DNA of 64,000 nt from NCBI RefSeq assembly GCF_008079445.1, contig NZ_VRYH01000001.1, positions 186,001-250,000 of the forward strand. Reading direction: 5' to 3'. The translations under genes were made by a program, and so were the position numbers. Below are positions 53,401 to 61,250 of this stretch, one piece after another (the stretch's first letter is position 1; each line of letters begins with the position of its first letter). The DNA comes from Aidingimonas lacisalsi (GTDB lineage: Bacteria > Pseudomonadota > Gammaproteobacteria > Pseudomonadales > Halomonadaceae). The notes below the pieces were generated by a model. That model did not search any database, was not told the origin of the DNA, and saw only the letters and a list, made by a program, of their open reading frames with translations.

Positions 53401-56400
53401 ACATTCGGCATAACGCTGCGGATCATGCCGAGAGGGGCAAGATTCGCAGCGGCCAGGGTGTCGGCGCTCTCCTGGTTCCGGTCCGTCGGGGTGTCGGCTC
53501 GTGGCTCGACGTCCGTCTTCTCGAGCGCATGATGCGCCGACGCCAGCCTTTCGATCTCCGCCGATGCCGCGCTATCGGTACCGATGACTTCCTGAAGCCT
53601 ATCCAGCGGGATTGACGCCAACCATTCAGGCTCCTCCCGCTCGCCCATTTGCCTGTCACCCAACGCCAGGCTGGCCTCGGCACGGGTGGCGGGTGGATGC
53701 AGGGCCGGCACTTCGATAACGCGGCCGTCAGGCCCATTGGTCTGGAGGTTCACCTGGGCGCCATGCGAGCCCTGAGCCGAGGCATCGAGCGACGTGCCGG
53801 TGTGCGCAGCAGGCTGGATGTCACTGCCGTCGATGACGTGGTTGCCGCCGACCGCCGTAACGGGCAGTGCGAAGGTATCGGCTTCGCCGGAGTAGGAATA
53901 GTCTTGCCACTCACTCCATTTGCGTGAGTATTCGCGCCAACCGCACCCATTCGAACCTTGGCACATTCCATTACCAGAAGGGGAGCTACTGCGCTTGATA
54001 CCGCTCTCTTCGACATAGCGCGTCCCTTGTGCCTTGCGATTCTCCAACCGCTCGAGATCGCCGCTAAGCACGCCACCGGCCAAGATCTGGCTCTTGTCGT
54101 TGAGCAGTTCGTCACCCCCTAGATACATATCGCCACCGGCAAGAATCTGCCCAGGCCGGGAGTGCACAACTTGGCTTTCGTATTCGGTGCGCTCGGCATC
54201 GTATTCCATCCAGCGCAGAATCGTTGCGCCTCCAGTAAGAATGTTGTTGCGTCCATAGAGATAACCTCCTTGATACACTCTGATGCCGTAGTCCACAGTA
54301 TTCAGCCAAGTGAATTCGCTTTCCGGCAATTTTTCGTCCCATCCACTCGGTTCGATATAACGCTGTTGCGGTAAGTCGGCCACCTGGACGAGTTCGGTTT
54401 CGAAGTGCTCATTGGTATTATCGAGTCTTGCCGCTGATAGAGATAAATCCCCCAACGCCTCGATGGTGGCGCTGTTATTCTCTAGTCGGGTCGCCCGGCC
54501 GGTAGCCCTGCTGTTCGCATCCAGACGTCCGCCAATGGCCATGTCGCCAGCGCTGAAGATCAGTGCGTCCTCGCGATTGGTCAGGCGGTGGGCACCGATA
54601 TCGAGGCGCTCGCGGGCGGCAATCGCCGCGGCTTGGCCGTTCTCGACGTCATTGGTGAGAGTTCCGGCCTGAATGCCTAACCGGTCGCCATAAATACGCC
54701 CCGTGCCGAGGTTGTCGAGCACATCGGCAACTATGTGGGTCTCGATTCCGTCGATCAGGCCGCGGTTGGTCAAGCGCTCGACGTCGATCTGGGTCGTGGT
54801 GCCGGAGAGCTCGCCGTCGGCGGCGTTGTCCAGGCGCCCGGCCTCGATGGAGAGGGTATCGCCGGCACTCAGTCTGCCCCGATTGTCGATCGAGCCGCTG
54901 GTAACGAGATGAAGGTCGTCCTCCGCCATCATCTCGCCGCTCACGGAGAGGGTGAAGTCGCCGGCCAGCCGCAGTGCCAGATCGCCCAGCGACAGTACGC
55001 GACCGTCGCCGGTCAAGCGGGCCGTCGTCAGATCAAGGGCCCGGTCGGCAATCAGGGTGCCAGCGCGGTTGTCGATGTCATTGGCCTGTATGGCCAGCGT
55101 ATCGAGCGACGAGATCAGACCGTCGCGGTTATTCACGCCTTCATCCACCTGGATTTCGGCCAGTTGGTCGGCGCGAATGGTGCCTTGGCGGTTGTCGAGC
55201 TCGTCGGCGTCCAGTTGAATCCTGTGCCCCTCGATGCCCTGGTCGTCGCCCTGGGTATGGCGATTGGACACCTGGTTCGCACTCAATTCCAGCGTCTGGC
55301 CGGCGCGCATCAAACCGTTTCGGTTGCCAAGCCTGCCGTTAAGGTCGAGGCTCAAGTCACCCAGGGCCTGGAGCTGGCCGCCGTGGTTGTCGAGGCTGGC
55401 GGCCGCCGCATACATGTCGGCTTCGCTCAGTAGCGTGCCGCTATCGCGGTTGGTAATGGTGTCGGCCCGGAGGTCAAGCCCCGTGCCGGCACCGATCAGG
55501 CCCGCCGTGTTGTCGAGACCTCCCACCGTCAGCGACACATCGTCCTCACCAAGGATCGTGCCAGCCTCCGTATTGAGCAGCGCCTTGCCATGGGTGTCGA
55601 GAGCGAGACCGTCACCCGCTTGCAGCGTGCCGCCGGTGTTGTCGAGCTCGCCGCTGGCCAACTCGAGCGACTCCCGGGCGGCGATCAGGCCACCGCGGTT
55701 ATTCAGGCGATGCGCTTGGGTGGTGAGGTCGACCGCTGTCGCGATGATATCGCCATTGCGGTTATCGAGCGCGCGACTGACCGATGCCAACCCGCCCCCC
55801 GCCTCGAGGCGTCCCTGGCGATTGTCGATAGTCCCCAGGCTATCCAGGGAGAGATCGCCCTGCTGTGTGGCGAGGATGCCATCGGCGTTGATGAGAGAGG
55901 CCGTCGAAAGGGCGGCATCGCCCGATGCCACTACTCGACCACCGGTATTGTCGAGTCCTCCGTTGACGTCGAGTCCCAGACTGTCACCGGCCAGGATCTC
56001 ACCTTGTCGATTGTTCAACGTGCCCGTCTCCAGCCTCACGTCGTCCGCCGCCTGCAGCATACCCGAGTGGTTGACGAGATCACCGGCGTCCAAGGAAATA
56101 TCGGCGAGGCTAGCGATCCAGCCCTCGCGATTGTCCAGCGCTTCGCGAATCGCCAACAGCAGCTCGGCATCATCGCCATGCTGCGACATCTCCCCCTGGC
56201 GATGGCTGAGGCGTTCGGCGTGCAGAGTGATGGAGTCGGCGCTGGTGGTGGCGCCATCGAGGACGATGCTATCGGCATTCAGCGTCAACTCGCTCTGGCT
56301 AACGATCAGGCCATCGCTGCCTTCAATGTGCGAGGCGCCGATTCGGGTCGCGCCCGCGCCGGCATGGACGATCTCACCGCTTTCGTTGGTCAGGACATCG

Positions 56401-59099
56401 GCGATGTCGAGACTCAGATCGGCGGCGGCTTCCAGACGCCCTTGGGTATTGTCGATATCGCCCTCGGCCTCGATGGCCAGGGTGTCGCCGGCGACTATAT
56501 CGCCGCCGTGGTTATGCAAGCTCCCGGCGTTCACCCCGATATCGTCCACCGCCTGCAAGGTGCCGGCGGTATTGGTCAGCTCAAAGGTGGCAATATCGAG
56601 CCCGGCATTGCCGGCGATCAGCCCGCCGGTATTATCCAGCGATTGGTCGACGTTAAGTGCCAGGGCATGGCTGTCGCCGACCTGTTGCATCTCGCCCTGG
56701 CGGTGGCTCAGGCGCTCGGCTTGCAGAGCGATGGAGTCGGCGTTGGTGGTGGCACCATCAAGGACGATGCTATCGGCATTCAGCGTCAACTCGCCCTGGC
56801 TGACGATCAAGCCATCACTGCCGTCCATACGAGTGGCATCGATTCGGGCTGCGCCCTCGCCGGCATGGACGATCTCGCCGCCCCGGTTGGTGATCATCTC
56901 ATCCACCGCGAGAGTGACATTCCCAGCCGCTTCCAGACGCCCTTGAGTATTGTCGAGCTCGTCCAACTGCACACGCAGCTCACCACTGGAGGCACTGATC
57001 AAGCCCTCTGTATTATCCAGCGACTGGTCGACGTTCAGTGCCAGGGCAGCAGCATCGCCAACCTGCTGCATCTCGCCCTGGCGATGGCTGAGATGCTCAG
57101 CCTGCACGGCAATACGTTCGGCGTTGGTGGCGGCGCCATCGAGGACGATGCTATCGACTTTCAGCGTCAACTCGCCCTGGCTGGCAATCAAACCATCGCT
57201 GCCTTCAATATGAGAGGCGCCAATTCGGGCCATGCCCTCGCCGGCATGGACGATCTCGCCGCCTTCGTTGGTCAGAGTATCGGCGATGTCGAGGGTCAGA
57301 TCGTCGGTGGCTTCCAGGCGCCCTTGGGTATTGTCGAGCTCGTCCGCCTGCACACGCAGCTCACCACTGGAGGCACTGATCAGGCCGTCGCTATTGTTCA
57401 ATCCGGCAGCGCTAACGTCGACTTGCTCCGCCAGCCACTGCCCCTGGGTATTGTCGATATCGCCCTCGGCCTCTATCTCCAACGTACCGCTATTGTTGGC
57501 CAGTCGCCCCGAGGTGTTATCGAAAGTTTCGAGCGTCAACGACAACGGCTGCTCGCCAAGCTGCACGATATCGCCACCGATATTGGATAGTGCGCCGATA
57601 TCGAGAGTGAGCGTGTCGGCGACGACGCTGGCATCGTCGGTACGCAGCGAGCCGGGTGTACTGGTGCTGAGCTCCCCTTGTGCGGCAAGGGTAGCGCCGC
57701 TCGCATCGATACCCTCTTGCCCCGCCACGATGTCGATATCGTGTGCCTGGGTATGGCTGTCTCGCAGTGCCACGGTTTCAGCCTGGGCATAGAGCCCCCC
57801 TGCGGCGATATGTTGCCCACGCCCCTCGATGGCACGGGTTGCCGAGATAGTCAGATCGCCATGTTCTCCCAACGCCCCATCGTCGCGCACGCCGGCGGCG
57901 AGCAGAGAGTCGCTGTCGCTGCTCAGGGTAGCCGCCGATAGCTGGATATCGTCCCGCGCGATGAACGTCCCGCTGTCGCGATTGGCGATCTCGTCGTCAC
58001 TGGTCGCGACGAGTTCGTCACCGGCACGCAGTGAACCGTAGTTGGCGATATCGCCGCGGCTCGCCAGACGCATGTCCTCCCGGGTAGCGATCCGCCCATG
58101 GTTGGTAATACGTCCATCCGCTTCGACCACGATTTCATCGGCGACCATGTCACCAGCATGATGGACACCGACACCACGCTCGGTAGCCATGAGATGGATC
58201 TTGCCGGCGTACATGCCGCCCAGATGGGCAACGTCGATGCCCACGCTCGGGGACTCGCCACTGCCCTCGATGGTATCGATCGCCTGGCGGTCGGCGCTGA
58301 TCCGGTTGGCGCCGGTGACGACCTCCAGCTCCTCGGCCCACACCCCGGCCTGGATGTCGGCGGCGCGGGCAAGAATGGCGGCATAATCGGCATCGCCGGC
58401 ATCGAAGCCGTCGCCGTGAATCCGGACTGTGCCACCTTCTACGCGGTAGTCGTCCAACGCGCCGTTATCATATTGCGGTTGGCCCGTGGTCAGGGTGATG
58501 CCCTGGGTGTTGATGAAGCCTGCCCCGTCGACATCGATGCCGGCGGGGTTGGCAATGACCACCTCGGCGCGCCTGCCCGCGACTTCCACCGCACCATGCA
58601 GTCGGCTCGGGTTCGAGGAGTTGATCTCGTTGACGATGACCCGCGCTTCACCGGTAGCGAGATTGGGGTTGCTCTGCACCCAGCCCCCGATCCGGGTCGG
58701 CGTCGCGGTGCGAGCATTGTTGAGGATCGCCCCCTTGCCATCCACATCGAACTGGCGATAGGCGTTGCGCGACACGCCCTTGGCGTTCGGTGAGGTGATA
58801 TTGACCTGCGGCGTGCCATTGGCGCTATTCAGTACATGGGGGCGCTGGCTACCCGGAGCGCTGCGGTCGGGGGCGATCTGGGCATGCACCGGAACCGGCA
58901 CCAGGCCTAGCGCCAGCAGGATGCTCCAGGCCAGCGGTTGGAGGGTGCCGAGAATTCGGCGGAGAGCCACAGAGTGGGACGACATATGGCCACGGGGCGT
59001 TGCTGCGCCATCCTGGCGCTCCGAGGTGGCTGCCTCCGAAGCGACCACCCGTCGCCCCTTGGCCTTGTTGAAGACCAGGCGATAGCAGTACCGGTTCAT
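50448..59099 (-). CDS. cdiA: CdiA-type two-partner-secretion exoprotein with a lipase-like C-terminus
   Basis: 2883 residues. Extended signal peptide region (ESPR, MNRYCYRLVFNKAKGRRVVA) with cleavage near residue 73 (VPVHA-QIA); TPS domain about 80-330 with NPNL (144-147) and NPAGI (184-188); a long FHA/beta-helix repeat region with three copies of a repeat near 586-995; a Tyr/Trp-rich central part about 1580-1760 with a CQGSNGC pair, where CdiA proteins carry their receptor-binding domain; the block LTAEQMAQLTSDIVWLVEQ near 2016; a second FHA region; a Gly/Ala-rich pretoxin segment. The last 80 residues hold GHSLG (Ser about 2804), Asp about 2845 and His about 2870. No VENN motif. AAAGGA precedes the ATG. 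Confidence 0.9.
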   Translation of the reverse strand: MNRYCYRLVFNKAKGRRVVASEAATSERQDGAATPRGHMSSHSVALRRILGTLQPLAWSILLALGLVPVPVHAQIAPDRSAPGSQRPHVLNSANGTPQVNITSPNAKGVSRNAYRQFDVDGKGAILNNARTATPTRIGGWVQSNPNLATGEARVIVNEINSSNPSRLHGAVEVAGRRAEVVIANPAGIDVDGAGFINTQGITLTTGQPQYDNGALDDYRVEGGTVRIHGDGFDAGDADYAAILARAADIQAGVWAEELEVVTGANRISADRQAIDTIEGSGESPSVGIDVAHLGGMYAGKIHLMATERGVGVHHAGDMVADEIVVEADGRITNHGRIATREDMRLASRGDIANYGSLRAGDELVATSDDEIANRDSGTFIARDDIQLSAATLSSDSDSLLAAGVRDDGALGEHGDLTISATRAIEGRGQHIAAGGLYAQAETVALRDSHTQAHDIDIVAGQEGIDASGATLAAQGELSTSTPGSLRTDDASVVADTLTLDIGALSNIGGDIVQLGEQPLSLTLETFDNTSGRLANNSGTLEIEAEGDIDNTQGQWLAEQVDVSAAGLNNSDGLISASSGELRVQADELDNTQGRLEATDDLTLDIADTLTNEGGEIVHAGEGMARIGASHIEGSDGLIASQGELTLKVDSIVLDGAATNAERIAVQAEHLSHRQGEMQQVGDAAALALNVDQSLDNTEGLISASSGELRVQLDELDNTQGRLEAAGNVTLAVDEMITNRGGEIVHAGEGAARIDATRMDGSDGLIVSQGELTLNADSIVLDGATTNADSIALQAERLSHRQGEMQQVGDSHALALNVDQSLDNTGGLIAGNAGLDIATFELTNTAGTLQAVDDIGVNAGSLHNHGGDIVAGDTLAIEAEGDIDNTQGRLEAAADLSLDIADVLTNESGEIVHAGAGATRIGASHIEGSDGLIVSQSELTLNADSIVLDGATTSADSITLHAERLSHRQGEMSQHGDDAELLLAIREALDNREGWIASLADISLDAGDLVNHSGMLQAADDVRLETGTLNNRQGEILAGDSLGLDVNGGLDNTGGRVVASGDAALSTASLINADGILATQQGDLSLDSLGTIDNRQGRLEAGGGLASVSRALDNRNGDIIATAVDLTTQAHRLNNRGGLIAARESLELASGELDNTGGTLQAGDGLALDTHGKALLNTEAGTILGEDDVSLTVGGLDNTAGLIGAGTGLDLRADTITNRDSGTLLSEADMYAAAASLDNHGGQLQALGDLSLDLNGRLGNRNGLMRAGQTLELSANQVSNRHTQGDDQGIEGHRIQLDADELDNRQGTIRADQLAEIQVDEGVNNRDGLISSLDTLAIQANDIDNRAGTLIADRALDLTTARLTGDGRVLSLGDLALRLAGDFTLSVSGEMMAEDDLHLVTSGSIDNRGRLSAGDTLSIEAGRLDNAADGELSGTTTQIDVERLTNRGLIDGIETHIVADVLDNLGTGRIYGDRLGIQAGTLTNDVENGQAAAIAARERLDIGAHRLTNREDALIFSAGDMAIGGRLDANSRATGRATRLENNSATIEALGDLSLSAARLDNTNEHFETELVQVADLPQQRYIEPSGWDEKLPESEFTWLNTVDYGIRVYQGGYLYGRNNILTGGATILRWMEYDAERTEYESQVVHSRPGQILAGGDMYLGGDELLNDKSQILAGGVLSGDLERLENRKAQGTRYVEESGIKRSSSPSGNGMCQGSNGCGWREYSRKWSEWQDYSYSGEADTFALPVTAVGGNHVIDGSDIQPAAHTGTSLDASAQGSHGAQVNLQTNGPDGRVIEVPALHPPATRAEASLALGDRQMGEREEPEWLASIPLDRLQEVIGTDSAASAEIERLASAHHALEKTDVEPRADTPTDRNQESADTLAAANLAPLGMIRSVMPNVTLPANSLFQINPEPTAHYLVETDPRFTDRREWLGSDYMLDALQSDPSTVQQRLGDGFYEQRLVNEQIMQLTGQRYLAGHGNDDEQYRALMNAGITFAEEHDLRPGVALTAEQMAQLTSDIVWLVEQEVTREDGSITTVLVPQVYARVREGDLHEDGTLIAGDSLTLDVRNDIVNTGTLAGRELVELTAENIANLGGRIGGNRVDLEARNDLDNIGGEITAGESLALRAGRDLTLASTPERLAGLYVTEAGGGLSADAGRDLSVVGADLDSAGKLQLGAGRDLDVTSTLVSDQTNLGYRLSSTELERGTTLSAGSDLVFDAGRDLTLTAVEASADGDGLLSAGRDVTLDALATHESRSAWWNTTRESAEIGTQLDIGGSLALLAGQDIAARTAQLNAGDDLTLSAGRDISLEAGLSRQYEEARRGRTHTIDSQTRVQSTTLETGGDLLLQAGNDLRLTASQLRAEGDAALMAGDRIDLLTAQEEDYSLYESRSSGLFSSSYRRDEEHDIRDVGTHITAGDDMTIVSSGDQHYSGARLEAGQNLALLSDGEIAFDMASDLRQESHERSKSNFVSQSAKGKGTTRETLRQSELVAQGDILLQAEQGIHALYTARRGESLDQAIERAVADNPDLAWLQTLQGRDDVTWESVDAFRDEWSYSHSGLSPIASTILTAVVSYYTANAASGMIGNLSGTAAGSQATFAAGATTASDTVIAAGSGNAILSGIAGGAVGSGVGAFSQGGDWREAAWRGGVTGGFTGYLSGGTYYDNSSVLLEKTQDYLSKGDISAVLNQGAHIAMQQVYGELQQKMADGVGLNSDELNWLLMAGSITGDALVSKERNRYTQTDQDYTQSAGVGGRGWLHRGPGHIMFDAVDTALTYQDLPTNTVHNYLYDPNRAANNTAYTGHSLGTGDGAYLGRHGLVETTYLYSVPFGIVAPSNAKVTLGSGDLVNGGVLGKAFNWDAKVVPLLPWEHNFDNYKRFIKAVD
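50923..51255 (-). repeat. cdiA pretoxin blocks duplicated in orphan fragment 2
   Basis: The cdiA segments 50923-51018 and 51156-51255 are the partners of the near-identical blocks at 48277-48372 and 48501-48600. They encode the Gly-rich pretoxin stretch and the NSDELNWLLMAGSI block, just in front of the variable toxin end. Confidence 0.75.
56110..57335 (-). repeat. Long internal repeats in cdiA
   Basis: Three copies of a unit beginning DNTQGRLEA and ending with LSHRQGEM and a D(Q)SLDN-type turn start at 57335, 56954 and 56453. The first step is 381 bp (127 codons), the second 501 bp because copy 2 carries about 40 extra codons. Shared cores include GGEIVHAGEG and DSIVLDGA. This is duplication within the beta-helix stalk, which sets filament length. 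Confidence 0.75.
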
Positions 59100-59170
59100 T
59101 ATCGATTCCTTTCGTGCAAATGATCCTTATTTGCATATCGGCAGCGCCGACACGCACTTTAGCGCTGCTG

Positions 59171-60874
59171 TCAAAACGCCACGTGCACACTGAAGCTGGC
59201 GTCGTGGCTGTCGGTGCGAAACCCGTCCGGCTTGCTGATCGGCGTGGCGACGAACACATCGTAATCGATGAAGCGCAGCAGTTTACCGCGCAGGCCGAGT
59301 GTCGCACCGCCCAGTTCCTTGCCGAGCAGCCATTCACTGCTCGCGCCGCCGACTCGGCCATAGTCGAGCCCGGCATAGAGCGCCTGGCCGCTGCTTCCCA
59401 GCGGCATCTCGAGTTCGTTGCGGATCAGCCAGCCACGCTCGGCGGAAAGGCCAGTGTCGTCAAAGCCGCGCACGGTATAACGGCTGCCGATGGAAAAGCG
59501 CTCCAACGGTGCCAGTGGGGTAAGATTACGTTGCAATCGCCATTGGCCAAGATAGCGCAGCGCCTGCTCACCCACCTCAAACGGCACATCGAGCTCGGCA
59601 TTGGCTGTGACGATCTGGAAACGTGACGTCCCTTCGCCGTACGCTTCCCCCGGTGCAGGCAACGAACCGAACGCACCGGTTCCCCGTTGATAGAACATCT
59701 CTGCGTCAAGCGTGGCACGCCCCAGGAACTCGCGATGCGCGAGTCCGGCTTCCCAGCCGCCAACCTGACGGCGCTGGACGGGGATCTCCTCGCCATCGAT
59801 GGCGGTACGCGAGCGATTCTGGAAGCCGCTGAATGATGCGGTGGTCTTGCGGGAAGCGGCGCGATGGATCACTCGAGACAGGGTGACCTTGATATTGCGA
59901 CTCGAGCCTTCGTAGACGATATCCTCGAAGGCGCCGGCGACGGTCTGGTGATAGTGATAGTCACTATATGTCGTGCCCAGACTCCAGTAACCCCAAGGCA
60001 CGGAGTAGTGGAAGGAGCGGCTACGATTGCCACGTGAGCCAGCGTCGCCACCGCCCAGGTCCTTGCCCAAGCTAGCGTAGAACAGGTCGTTGACGCCCAG
60101 CAGGTTGTCATAGGCCACTGTTACACTGCTCTGATAACGCCCCGTGGCATCGCTGCCACTGTCGTCGACCGACCAGGAAGCGCGCAGTGGCCGCCCCTGA
60201 CGGTAATCGACGACCAGATCGCTGCCATTGGGGGTCTCGCCCGGCGCGATCCGGATGTCGACATCCGCCGACGGCAGGCGTTGCAGATTCTCCAGTGCCT
60301 GCTCGATATCGCGCAGGTTGAGGATGTCCCCTTGCCCGATCGGCACGGCATTTCCCAGGGTGGCATGAAAACGCTGTGGAGCGGCGGCCCGAATGCGCTC
60401 GATCCGCCCGGGGACCAGACTGAGCATGAGTGTGCCGCCGCTGAGATCCTGGGGCTCCACCAGGATACGGCTGGTGATATAGCCACGCTCGATCAACGCA
60501 TTCTGGGCACGCGTGACCACCAGGTTGATGCCCTGGGTACCCAGACAACGCCCCAGAGGGTCGTCATTGAGCGAACCGCCATCAATGGCGTCGAGCAGCC
60601 AAGCGAAGCGTTGCGCGTCATCGCCCTGCAGATCGATGTCATGAATCAAGAAACAGGGCGCCTCATCGTCGGGCAGACGTTCGGGTGCCTCGCCCGGAAC
60701 CGACAGGCGCACGTCCGGATCAAGTGTCTGACGATCCTGCAGGGCTCGCTCCCGTTCCTGCTGACGACGCAGTGTGTCGTCGAACGGGCCATCCTGCGCC
60801 TGCAGACCGGAGTGCCAGATAAGCGCCGACCAAGCGGCAACGATGAAGACAAGTCGATAACGTTTCCGGTTCAT
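59171..60874 (-). CDS. cdiB: CdiB-type outer-membrane transporter (TpsB, FhaC/ShlB family)
   Basis: 567 residues: signal peptide, POTRA domains (CFLIHDIDLQGDDAQRFAWL; LVVTRAQNALIERGYITSRI), then a 16-strand barrel with SIGSRYTVRGFDDTGLSAER (the VRGF motif of loop 6) and a C-terminal Phe. It exports CdiA through the outer membrane. The start at 60874 has AAGGATG; an in-frame ATG seven codons earlier is possible. Oddly, the N-terminus MNRKRYRLVF mirrors the ESPR start of CdiA (MNRYCYRLVF). cdiA begins 71 nt downstream on the same strand. Confidence 0.9.
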   Translation of the reverse strand: MNRKRYRLVFIVAAWSALIWHSGLQAQDGPFDDTLRRQQERERALQDRQTLDPDVRLSVPGEAPERLPDDEAPCFLIHDIDLQGDDAQRFAWLLDAIDGGSLNDDPLGRCLGTQGINLVVTRAQNALIERGYITSRILVEPQDLSGGTLMLSLVPGRIERIRAAAPQRFHATLGNAVPIGQGDILNLRDIEQALENLQRLPSADVDIRIAPGETPNGSDLVVDYRQGRPLRASWSVDDSGSDATGRYQSSVTVAYDNLLGVNDLFYASLGKDLGGGDAGSRGNRSRSFHYSVPWGYWSLGTTYSDYHYHQTVAGAFEDIVYEGSSRNIKVTLSRVIHRAASRKTTASFSGFQNRSRTAIDGEEIPVQRRQVGGWEAGLAHREFLGRATLDAEMFYQRGTGAFGSLPAPGEAYGEGTSRFQIVTANAELDVPFEVGEQALRYLGQWRLQRNLTPLAPLERFSIGSRYTVRGFDDTGLSAERGWLIRNELEMPLGSSGQALYAGLDYGRVGGASSEWLLGKELGGATLGLRGKLLRFIDYDVFVATPISKPDGFRTDSHDASFSVHVAF

Positions 60875-61250
60875 TAGTGCATCCTTGCATCTCAATGACT
60901 CGCATTACGGATATCGGTCGATCCACCGGAAACTTTAGGTAAGCCGGAATATCCCTACGATTTTCCCCAGGACTTTTTATGAGTACCTCCAAAGAAACTG
61001 CGTAGCCGGCACAGCGCCTCCACATGCTGACAAGTCACAAAAAATTTCTTTAAATCAATGAATTGACTGTATATCCCTTGTATCTCGAAAGAGGTATTTC
61101 GCCTTGTTCCCTTCCCTGACACCCGGTTTATTCCGGTGATTGACCGGCTTATCGTGCGCTTGAGTTCGGCCGTGCCGCGTCATCTCGGCTCAACGGTACG
61201 GAACGGACCAGGAAAGGACCGGTGACGTGAATAACCCAAGGGGGAAGGCG
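60875..61250. promoter_or_regulatory. Divergent promoter region of cdiB and narK
   Basis: A 376-bp gap, AT-rich around 61036-61090. AGAGGTA at 61090-61096 is, on the minus strand, a perfect NarL heptamer (TACCTCT fits TACYYMT), and TACCTCC at 60984-60990 is a 6/7 match. TTGACT at 61063-61068 could be a -35 or a half FNR/ANR site, but I find no partner for either reading. No small gene with a ribosome site is seen. Confidence 0.35.

Noticed and set aside
55234-57590. Long plus-strand open frames of 570 and 666 codons inside cdiA
   Set aside because: They are antisense to the cdiA repeat region and their repetitiveness simply mirrors the FHA repeats.
61056-61075. FNR/ANR box upstream of narK
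   Set aside because: ATCAATGAATTGACT has the half-sites in inverted order (ATCAA then TTGAC), not TTGAT-N4-ATCAA; only a half-site could be argued.
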